Below the pieces are notes generated by a model. It saw nothing but the letters and a program-made list of their open reading frames with translations, was not told where the DNA came from and ran no database searches. A stretch of 64,000 nucleotides of DNA from Schistosoma haematobium (lineage: Eukaryota > Platyhelminthes > Trematoda > Strigeidida > Schistosomatidae), in contig NC_067201.1 in the NCBI RefSeq assembly GCF_000699445.3, forward strand, positions 18,947,501-19,011,500, read 5' to 3'. The position numbers and the translations under genes are program-made. Positions 10,621 through 22,600 of the stretch are shown one piece after another. Numbering within the stretch: the first letter of the stretch is position 1; every line of letters begins with the position of its first letter.

Positions 10621-13600
10621 GTATTTCTATTTCACTATCCATTCTAGTGCCATAATATTTAGAAGTGCAGTCCTCACCACTCTACATTCAAACAATGCGA
10701 ATATTGCAAATCTGACTTTAAATACAATGTGTAAGTTACAGAAACTCAGTTTATTCTTGGGGTTTCCTAAGTTGCGGCGGTATCTGCCCACACTGTCAAT
10801 CTCTTAAAAGCAAGTACGGCGAGCCTCAGTCTTGTTCCATATGCAATTTAAAAACTGCTTTTGGCAGTGCCTTGGTTTGCCAGAGGTGCTTACACTACAG
10901 AAACAGATTCGGTGAGCCACGCCAGTGTCATTCTTGTGGGAATACGTGTGCCTTTTTAAAAGATGAGGTAAGGTTTAGTCTTAATTAAAATTTTTCCAAT
11001 ATCACTTGGTAATATAGGGCTCGTTCAGATTAGATAGTAGCAGGTCCATGTTCAAATGATTGTGGTCAAAATAGAGGATATCGTCCCTAAGATTTGTGTT
11101 GAGACTACTTAAGTGTCTTGAGTAGTTAGGATGCTGCAAGTTATTGAAAGGCTACCTCTTAGAAGCCTATACTCTAATTGATAAACGTCCAGTGATTTGA
11201 GGCGCTCTTCGTAAGATTTGGATTTGGGTTCTCGTAGCTTGCCTTCAGGTACGTTCCAGTGTATTCATATGCTTTTGGAGTGAAGGAGGAAACACTTTCC
11301 ATACTCTGAATAAAACTGTTAGCGATTAAGTGGAGAGTTGTATTGTCAAACTGGCTAAAAATGCGCTTCAACGTTCTCGGTGCAATGTCCGATCAAAAAG
11401 CACTTTTTCACAGCCAAAACAAGACGTTAAATCATGGGGTACCAAGACTCATACACCTTTTTCAACACTGGCTACCTCTAGAGAGGCGTTGTTCAAGTTG
11501 TATGCGTAATCTGCAACATGTCTCTGGTTACTTTACAATTTGAAGTGTTGAAAGTAATTCCGGTGTTATCCGCTCAGCTTGGAAGTCGATTTGTATCCTT
11601 CTGGAGCTCCAGCTTATCATCTTTATTGCAAACTTCTTTCCGAAGTTTAACGTCGTTATACGATACTTGCTGGAGGAGGCCACCTATGTGAAGTAGAAGG
11701 ATTAGGTTCTAGTATTAGGCTCAGGAGGGTCCCACTAGAACATTCTGTAGCCTGGGGAAAATTAAACTTTATTGTGTCGGTTATTTCGATATTAAGTAAG
11801 CCAGTCTATCAACAGTGACTTGACGCCTAACAGTTTGAACTTATCGATGAGACATATATAATTGGCCCTGTCAAGCCTCTTGAGAAGTCAAGATATATCA
11901 TATCAATCTTCCCTTTACGACCAAGGATGGCTTTTCATTTGTCCACCTCAGTCAGCAGATTGTTATACAAGTGGCCCTTCCTGGGACCGTGTTTCTGTGG
12001 TAAAAATAAGTTTGTAGATAACCAGTAGTCGCGTAGACCCTCGTATATCAAGGACTTTTAAGGGTATTAAGAGAAGTGCTATCGGCCAGTAGCTTAAAGA
12101 TCCATTGCTTTGGCCTCCTTTGAAAATTGGTGTAATGTGCTCCAGCTCCCAATTTTCTGTAGTCGTGTCCTGGCTTAGCGAATATGAAAACACATTAAGC
12201 AGTGTTGTCAAGATCGAGACCGCTTTTCCCTGTATATCAGAGTGAACCATGTCCGGGGCAGAAAAAGTGTCTAAGTATTGGTTGAATACTGAGAAGACGA
12301 AATTGACTTGAAAAGTGTAACTTATTTGCTCTATAACAATCTAGTCACACACATACTTTTTAAGGCACTTTATGTGAAAATTAATAAGGGTCAAATAAGG
12401 GAGAGTTCAAGTCGACAAAATGATAAATGTAAACAGCAGAGAAAGAAAATTAACACAGTATGGAACGAACAGGAAATTGTCTCATTATCCTAGGCCATAA
12501 AATAACTGGGATTACCAGGGCAAATTCAAGGTTACGATTATTTGTTTCTGTGCACATAAAGGGGTTTGAATTTGCTAATAACCAAAGCTTCTGCAAGTCT
12601 AAGAATTCGTCCTTGGCAATTTCCTTATATAATTTTAAAAGCTGTATTGATTTCGATTCTATGCCCCGTTTCAGTTGTGCTTTGCTATCGATGAACCTGG
12701 TCTTTTACTTCTCACGTTTATCAGAACATTTGACACTAACTGGTTTCAAAGCCATCTACGCACATGTTCCATAACCCTTGGTTGCATTGTTTGATTGCAT
12801 TTGCATGTATCCACACAAACATATATGGTCCTTGTTTAGACGCTTCAATTTCTGAAATACGAGTCCCAGCGCTAACGCTCGCTTCTGGGACTCCTCTTAG
12901 GTTCCAAGTGAAGCTCTCGTCAATGTAGTTTGCATGTGAAGGTTGAAATATTTAAAAATACTGTTCTGACAAGCACTGCGGGATCGCCGTCGTTTTTGGT
13001 TGGACCGTTAAGACTTAGCAACTGAGAAACTTTGTTTTGTCGAAGAAAGGCTGCATGAAGAAATAAGCTTTTCGGGTTGCAGACAAATTTGTCGATCAGC
13101 TTTATCTAATACTGAAGCCTATCTTCTCTTATCGTGCTTGTGCATCAGTTTATTGCTTGTTTGAACTGCCTATATTTAATGTCGTCACTAGTCCATTTTT
13201 ATTCCTCTCAGCAGTACCTTCCAAGTTTTAGCACTCTAAGAGTGCGACTATTTATGACTGGGTTGCTTGTAACTTTTGGGGACCGTTTGTGGGACAGAAT
13301 GGCTAGTATAATGTAAGATCGTGCGCAGCAAGAAACACATGTGAATATCTAAATTGAGTTGAGGGAATGCAACCAAATCCACATGTACATTGTTTTTTAG
13401 GGTTGACGAGTTTATCCGCTTAAAATTGCAGCTGTTGTCAGTAGGATGTTCGAGCTCCATTTTGCTAGTAAAATAGTGGCTATGAAAGTGTGATCACTTC
13501 TTCCCAGCGGAGTCAGGATTGTGAGTTTGTCAATTAGTAATTCTTCGTTTGTAACGGTTCGGTCTGAACGTAACGTCGTCTGGTTGTTTGTTCACAGAGT

Positions 13601-16600
13601 TGCCAACTTCACTTTTCAAAACAATCTCAACTCTTCAGTCAGATCGAAGAACCCAACTTCAATAGTATTATTACTTCCATTGTACGTGTGTTCAGTTATG
13701 TGTACTTTACGAAGATTGATAGGATGTGAGTCTTTTGAAGATGAATAACGTGAGATGGTTCTATTACCACTATTTCGACTTGGAAAAGTAGTTCCTGGAT
13801 CGCTACTTATTGTGATGCGTTTGCTATTAAGTTAATTCACACTTTTATTTCGGTGCAAAATGTAAGAATAAATGATTAATTTCCGGATTAAAATAATTTT
13901 GTGAGTAGTCACTTACTGCACTTGCACGTATTTCACACTGGAAATTTTTGTCGTGTTATTGCAAAAAGTTCATCTAAACAATCCAACTATCTATTTCAAT
14001 CAAAAGGTATTAACACATTGTTTTGTGGGTATAATAGCTTTTTTCGTTAATATGAAGGCAGTATCTAATTGATAAACCTATGCCTATGCTCATTATTGGT
14101 AGCTAAATTTATTAATTATTTTGTGTTCATTGTGACTTGACGTTTTTGTTTTCCGATATTCTCTGAAGCATCATTCTTCACTAAAATTACTGTTGAGACA
14201 ATTTTCAAATCCGTATATTTTTTCCTCGTTTATTTGTATAGGCCAGCCGAGAGAAAGTTGATGGACAGATTCTTTGTTGGGTGTGTACATACAATTTTAA
14301 ATTAGCTCGATCTAAAGAACGCTCTATTCATGGATTCAACAAACGTCGACATGATGGTTACCAGCTTTCAACTGCAAACCGTTCGAGATCAAGTCATAAG
14401 TAAGCCGGCCACTTTCTTTTTCCGCTCACCATGTAATTAAAGTGCTAGAACTCAGGTTTCTGGTCGATTTCAATAGTGTTTTACAAAGCTCTAAACATCA
14501 AATAAATAAATAATGTCAATCTCGAGCTCTTTTAGAAACCGGTAGAGAAATATGTAGCAGTGAATTGTCTCTTGATTCATTTCCTATATTCATGAATAGT
14601 TCACGGTTGCCTATGACTGTCTGACTGAATAGCCCATTGTTACAGGCAAATTTCTTTTCAAAGTCACAAAATTGAGCCAAGCAAAATGAAAGAGGCGATA
14701 TTTTTAGAATTTAAATGACCCCCATCCATTGATCTTGTGCTTAGATATCTACTTACGTCAAACAAGTACTGAAGGCTTAAATACTTTCTGACCTAACAAC
14801 TACTAACATCATACCAACTGTAGACACACCAATCACTACTGAAGGTTAGTGGCTAAATACTGTTGCTTTTATCGGAATAATTAAGCTCGGATTATGTTTT
14901 AGTTCATATACATGTTTATCTTGGCTTTAATAAACATAGAAATTTCAACGAAAAGGTTGCTTTAAAAAGGGTTTTACTAGGTGGAGGGGCTGATAAAACG
15001 CAGTCTTTCATATAACTTGGGTGATAGTACAAGAATTTCCAGAATATCTCTCATCCACTGCGTCCAGAGTGTTACCTCAGAAGTGCTCTACTTTAATTCT
15101 CAGTTTGGAGGTATGGTGAAGCAATGGAGTCATTTGGTCACTCCACTTTAAGAGTAATTAAGTGGTGAGTTGGTGGTAGATGATATCTGAGAAAACACAA
15201 AATGCTCATCCTGCTTTTATCACTTTATACCAGTAATGACGCAGGAGAGATATCTAAATACCCAATATAAGACGAATATTTTATGAAGTCCGCACGATGC
15301 TCTTTGACTGGTAGGGATGTTTACCCAAGGCAGATATCTGTAAGTCACAAATATTCACGTTTGCCTCTGAAACAACATCCCGTCTTTATGGATTGTCAGA
15401 GCATTCGGTGCTTGCCCAGTTACTATCTAGTGCGTCAAGTTTCGCCGGCTAAGATGGAAGTGGATCAAGGACCGTTGCTGCCCAGACAAAAGCAGCTGCA
15501 GTCCACAACATCAATGAGTGATCTTCTGACCCGTGTGGGGAATTTCGGGTTTATTGTGTCTCATTCTATGAGATCGTGTCATATCGAGTTCAGTATTTCT
15601 ATGTCTGCTAGAATGTTTATTTGATGACCCATGTGAATTTTTAAAAATAATATTCCTTAATTCTTTAAAATAAAAGGTTGGAAACTTAGTGCCCATATTT
15701 CGTTTTCTAAACAATTTGAAAAGCTGTATTCACATAAACTTTTGAATTTTAGCTCTCTTAAAAAGACTTATACCGATGGGTTTGGAACAAGGCAAATTGA
15801 CACGCAGATGCATGTACAACAGGCTTTAACTACTCAAGCACTAAGGTGAGTAATAGGTCATTGAGTAGGATTTATGTGTATATGCAATCGCTAATTGTGT
15901 GGTCATATGGAATGCTAGTGACTTATGAGTTGGTTAAAAACTAAGCAGTTCCCAATAGGCGCTAATGCTGTCAGACGTACTAGGACAACGCACCTGAGTT
16001 TGAATGTATTTAAAAGACTATTTTGGTTTCTCGAAATATTTATATATGAAAATAAATGAATAATAAGGGGTTCTACAACAAATAATTGTTAGTTTACGTT
16101 AAACTAATTCAAGGTAATTAACTCATCAATAACAATTAATCTCAACGCATACTGGCACATATGTGTGGCTGAACAGATAAGAAGAGTTAACCAATAAGGA
16201 AATAGTTCACAATTGATAAAATGCGAGGTATTAAAGTCTAGTTGCTCACAAGTAATATAGTTATAATACATACATTTCAAGAACCATGTGCTGTGAAATA
16301 CTTTCTCGTTAGAGATAAATGCACTGTTTAGACTAAAACGTCCTTGGGGATTATATGAATACGGTCGGATCATTCAATGAGCCTTTGTTCGACCCACCAA
16401 CGACTATATTTCTTCTAAACTATGTTTCTCATTGCTGTCTATGCTTCTTACTAACTCATTTGCCTGGTAATTAGAAATGAGCCGCGCTAATAATTTACTA
16501 CTTGGTTACCCAAACCGAAGTAGGTGAAGTGGGATTCAAATTCCCAACCAGAGATCCCTAAGCAAAACTGTCTTAGAATCTCCTTTCCAAGTTTGCCAAG

Positions 16601-19600
16601 TTCTCGACGCCCTGTGATCCTCGATTCATCACTTTCCCGTTTGCCTGAGAATTTCAAGTTAGGACTTGCCTCTTGATTCAGTCCAGTGGTTTCTACAGTG
16701 TCTTACCCACCCAACGCTTTTTCTTGATTTTCTTAACTGGAAGTCAGTTTCTTCTCAGTCAGAGTATGTTATTGCTGATGGTCTCTAGCCAATGGATCCG
16801 GAGTATCTTGCGTAGACACCTGTTTATAAACATCTGTACCTCATTATGGTGGTTGTGGTAGTTCTCCAAGTCTCAGCTCTTTACGATATAAAACTGCTTT
16901 GACGTTAGTGTTGAAAATTGTGACTTTAGTATTGAGTTCCAGATATTCTTCAGTTGTAGGAATGCTACCCTTGGTTTGTTGATTAGTGCTTTCACGTCCG
17001 AATCAGATCCTCCTTGTTTATCGATGTCACTGTCTAGGTAGTAGGGGTTTCTACTTCTTCCAGAGCTTCGCCATCAAGTGTGATTTGGTTGGTGTTCATT
17101 GTTTTGCGTTTCACGATCTTTCTTTTTCTCTTGTGAATGTGTTATAGCCCAAAGCCGCCAATCAGAAGCAGCGAATTATCGATTGGACCAAGGACGCGTA
17201 AAACACGTGCGAGCAGCCTAGAGTTCTGATTGGTCCTGCTTTCCGCCTAACCCAGCCAGTTAAGTCCAGAACATCAGTCTCAGCCTCGTTATATTTCAAA
17301 CATACTGAGTTTGTATATCAATCAAACAGACGACAACGTAGGATAAAATAGAAAATAACATTTGTACAAAATATGGCCAAATGTGGCTGTGAATGTGGGA
17401 GGCGGTGACTAACAGGCGGCATAATTCAAGAATGGTAAAACGTATAATAATGGTTCATAGATCAAAATAAATCTTATAATAAGAGGAACATAAATATGAA
17501 TAGTTTAGTTATTTAACAATTATACGATAAAAATATACGTTTAGTATTGGTCCATAAAAGGATCCCAAAGTTACCATTCATTATGTTTCTCGGGACCTAA
17601 CAGAATGTTGAGGCCTATTTCTATGGAAGAGGCTAGTACATTGGGTATATTCGTCTGCATTTGTTTCCGTGTATGCAACCGGGGGTCTGAGTCATCTCCA
17701 AAGTCCATATCGTCCAGTTGTGTCCACGGTATTCTATGCTCCTCCTTAGATATACAGGTCCTCATTATCCAGTCGACAGATGGCAGCAAGAAAATGGACG
17801 AGAATATGGAGCCTTTTTGACACTGGTCCGCAGTTGAATTATGTCTTATAACTGTTCTCCACTCGCAGCTTTGCAGTCCAATCCTTTGTGAGGGTTCCGT
17901 ATGAAGGTGACAATCTTCTTATTCTGCATTGACTGATGTCTTCCCTTCCCCATCTCTTAGATATTTATCAGGCTATTTGCATCCTTTATATCGATGCTTT
18001 TTGCTAACCACCACCTTCAAAAAGGGTTCACGTCGCTCCTGGAACAACTATCGGGGGATAAGTCTACTTCCAATTGCGTCCAAGCTATTGGTTTCCTTCA
18101 TACTTCGTAGGTTGTTCAAAACCCGAGAAAGATTGACTCGCGAGAAGCAGGCTGGTTTTCGTTCCGGTCGGGGGTGTATTGATCATATCTTCACCCTCCG
18201 CTAAATGTTAGAACACCGTCATACTTATTAAAGGCTAACAGTCGTAGTGTTTCTTGACATCAGGGCTGCCTTCGATTCGTTGGATAGGACTGTTCTCTGG
18301 GATCGTCTATTGAAGAGGAGTGTGCCTGAGAAGTTTATTAACATCCTAAAGGCCCTATATACAAACACCTCAGGCAGATTGAAGGCATACAACCACCTCT
18401 CTCCACTGTTCCATTTAAGCATTTGAGCATACTGTTGCAAGTAAGTATCGAACCGAGCTAGCTTCTAGGCTATCATTTGAGCATTCGGATGATATTGTCT
18501 TACTGTGCGATAATACCCAAGCTATGCAATCCGCACCCAATCAGTTGGCAATCAATGTCCATAGGTATGGAATGTGCTTTGCACCTTGGAAGTGCAAAGT
18601 ACTTCTACGAAACTGACAGGATCCTAATCTTGTACTCACCCTGGATGGTGGGCAGATAGAAATAGTTGAGAAGTTCGTGTATCTAGGTAGCTGCATAAGT
18701 GCTGGTGGTGGCGTGAGTGATGAGATCAATGCACGCATAGTGAAAGCCAGAGCGGCTTATGCCAATCTGGGCCATCTTTGGCGCCTTCGTGATGTTAGTC
18801 TGGCTGTAAATGGTCGGATCTACAACACGTCGATGAGAGCAGTTTTGCTCTATGCTTGTGAGACCTGGCCTCTCCGAGTTGAGGATGTTAGACAACTCTC
18901 TGTGTTCGATCATCACTGTCTCCGAAGGATTGCTGACATCCAGTGGCAACACCATGTTAGTAATGCAGAGGTTCGGCATCGTGTGTTCTGGCGCAGATAA
19001 TCCGATTGGTGTCACCATCTTGAAACGCCGACTTCTGTGGCTTGGACATGTTCTACGACTGTCGTCCCAAAGAATTCCACGTCGAGCATTATTTGCCGAC
19101 GCTGGGACTGGTTGGAAAAAGCGGAGAGGTGGTCAGTGTATGACATGGTGTCGTAGTATGAAAGAAAGCTGCAAAGGGCTGTCTTGTGTTGGTCCTTCAC
19201 GACTCCCTGGCTGGGGTCCGAGAGATGGTGCGACACAGTGGCTAGAGACGTTATCAGATATGGCTCAGAATAGAAGCCAGTGGCGATCCTGCTGTAATCT
19301 TCTTTTACTTTCTTCATAAAACAATGGTTGTTTCTTCCTTAACTGAAAGATTTCTTCCGATTGTACCTTTCGGTTTCCCCCATTATTATTATTACACTAC
19401 CTTACATCAATCTCTTCGTTTTTGTTCTTTTTTTTTTACGCTCCTTGCCTTTTTTCTTTTTCCTTCTCTTTAAATTCTCATTGTTTTGTGTGGCGCATAT
19501 ATATTTGGCGCACTCTTGTACCAATACTTATGTGTTCTAATAAAATAAAATAATAATAAATACATAGCATTCAAATTATTGCTATAATTATCACTGTTAT

Positions 19601-22600
19601 TACGCGTCGTAACAGGATTAGTCAGTTCAACCCAAAGTAAAACCTGACACATCTGTAGATTGACTCAATTTGACACACCTCATGCGGAGAGAGAAATCGA
19701 ATTATCCGGGCAAATCTCATAGAAATACGGATAGATTAGCACTAATTGTAATGAAAAAATTAGACATCGAAAATACGATTCGAAAAGAAAATATGGACTA
19801 GTCAAGTGGAAAAAATTCATATGGCATTTAGAAACTTAGAATCTAAACAAAGTCAAAGAATGAATATACCTACACTATTGCAAACGATTCTGAACCATAC
19901 CACCCAGTCTCCAAGCGTTGGTTACGACAATCACAAGGACTCCAACCAGGTAGTCTACACCTACCCACATGGCTTAGTCTAATAGTGTCTTCATGGATCG
20001 ATACCATATATTGGCTTCATTGCGTCTAGCTTCCAACCTATTGCATCTGTCATCGTCGCGCCTCCAGGTAGTCAGTGGATAGGCATACGTGACACGTCCC
20101 AACCATCCCGGTCGATAATGATTCACTATTTCATCAACCAACTTGCCATGCTTACCTAGTACTGTCTGTTTAACTTCGGTATTGCTAATTCGATGGTCCC
20201 GAAATGCACGAACAATGGTTCTAAGACAACTGTGACCGAATAGTAGTAACCTATAAATATCCTCCGTCTCTGAACGTCACGTTTAACAGTTATAACATAG
20301 GACAGAGAACTGCTGCTCAGTAAAGCCGTTCTTTAGTTGGTAGACGAATGCATTACTTACTGAACAAGTGACGCAAGTTAGCAAGTCAGCCGAACTTTCT
20401 GGATTTGTGCCAAAATCTTGCAGTAACAAAATTACATAGAAAAAAGAGGCACAGTACTATTGATGGATAGTCTTGGTATACTCTGAAATCGAAATACATG
20501 CATATTAAAAACCATTTGTGTCATTAGCAAGTTATTTATTGGTCAACATATTCGGAAATCTTTGATCAAAATGAAACCTTTATAGAGATCGAGAGTCAAG
20601 ATGACGTCAGTTGTGTATGTCTCTTTAAATATCTTTCCTAATAGTTCCGCAGAGTTTATATGGTTAGGTATTTGAGCGAATTCTACGACTCAATGAGACA
20701 TTTTCGAACACAAAATTAAGGCATTTATTATTATTATTATTATTCCTTACACTAGTCTGGTCGTTATTGTTCCTCTTCGTCTTCTTTTTCTTTTGCGCTC
20801 CTTACCTTTTTTTCTCCCCATTTTCATTGTTTTGTGTGGCGTATATATATTTGATGCCCCTTGTACCAATATTTATGTGTTCAAATAAATAAATACCCAC
20901 CACCTCCTAGTATGTTGAAGTTGTTGCTTTTCAGATCCTTTTCCAGTCCTACACAATGGTTTCCACTTGTTCTAGTAGGCCTTGTAAGGCCTGGAACTAA
21001 TTACTGTGAGCTATCATGAATTCAGTGAATTTTTTAGTATCTCAAAAAACGTCTTATTGACTTTTTGTAGTGTTGTTTGTCCAACTGTCCAATACCTCCT
21101 TTGCCTTAGTTTTAGTTCAGCCACTACCAGATGGTGGTCTGCAGCTATACGAGTTCGTTTCTTTGTTCTTACGTCTTCTGTTGGCCTCCTGATGCAGGTT
21201 TAATCGATCTGGTTCTCCCTAATGTCGTCCGGTGGAGCACATGTACCTCGATGTATATAGTTGAGAGTCAAAATGCTGCTGCCTATAACCACATTGTTAG
21301 AAGCACATAAATCCGCAAGTCTCACTACTCGTTCTATCCTCCCAGTCCGTGTTGCCCCATAACGCTTTCCTATCCTGTGTTGTCCATCACGAGACGTCAG
21401 ATTCCCTATCAGGATGGTCAGGTATTTTCCTTAGCAGTCCTCTTCGACGGACTGCAGCCTCCCATAAAACTGATCTTTATTTTCGCTGCTATCATTGGTA
21501 GATGCGTTACACTGAATGACATCCCTTGCAATCCCTTCTTTTATTTTAAAGAGTGCTTTAGTGATCCTAGAGCTATGAGATTCCCATCTTATAAGCGCTT
21601 TTGGTGCTTCCTTGAAGAACATCAGTGCAGGTCCTTATTTATTTATTACTTATTAACTTTGATTCAGTAAACTTCTCTTACATCTTACACTGTTTATGGT
21701 TAACATTACTTACGCCTGTTACTCCTAATGAAGCATAGGCCGCCGACCATCATTCTCCAACCCACTCTGTCCTAAACCTTCTTTTCTAATTCCATCCAAT
21801 TCTTGTTCATTTTTCTCAAGTCTATCTCCGTTTCCCGGCGTAATGTGTTCTTTGATCTTCCTCTTTTCCTTTGGCCTTGAGGATTCCATATGAGGGCTTG
21901 TCTTGTGACGCCATTGGGTGCTTTCCTCAATGTGTGTCCTATCCACTTCCAGCGCTTCTTCCTCCGCTGGGATCTGGTGTGTTCTTCCCCACACTTGGTT
22001 GTTGCTAATAGTGTCCGGCCAACGAATCCGAAGAAAAACAATAACGAACAGATTAGTGTAATGTAGTGTAATAATAGTAATAATGGGGGAAACTGAAAGG
22101 TACAGTCGGAAGAAACAACCATTTTTTTTTTATAAAGAAAGTAAAAGGTTACAGCAGGATCCAATCGATTAGTACTGCCTCAGCTCTAGCGCTTAGTGCG
22201 ACACCAACGCCAGCAAGACCAGACGAAGACGTCACAAGGTACCTAGGTAAACGCACCTAAAACAGGCTTTTTGAAGCGACAGATGGAGAGCAAATTTGTA
22301 GTACTTCACCAGAGTCTTGAACACGGGTGTCGGATAGACAACAAACGTTGATATTAAGACTTTGCAAAGACATAGCCAACCCCATCTGTTGTCCAACCTG
22401 CATAAGTGTGCGAACGTTGAAGGCAGCCAGTTTGAATGGTGCACGTGGTTTCAGAGAAACTGCTTCAGTATTCGTATTTGGTGGTAACATACAATTTTCA
22501 AATGGACAGTGACTCGAGAACGTTTAGATAGAGTCGAATTTCCACCATAGACGAGCTGCTGTATAAGTCGAAAAAATAAGTATAGACAGAGTACGAATAA

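Noticed and set aside
10212..10657. MITE with terminal inverted repeats
   Set aside because: The right-hand repeat is FAM76 exon 1 plus intron 1, so this is a local inverted duplication of gene sequence and not a transposon.
15283..15624. 113-codon frame as an extra FAM76 exon
   Set aside because: Exon 4 and exon 5 phases already fit, the frame lacks suitable splice borders, and it does not resemble FAM76.
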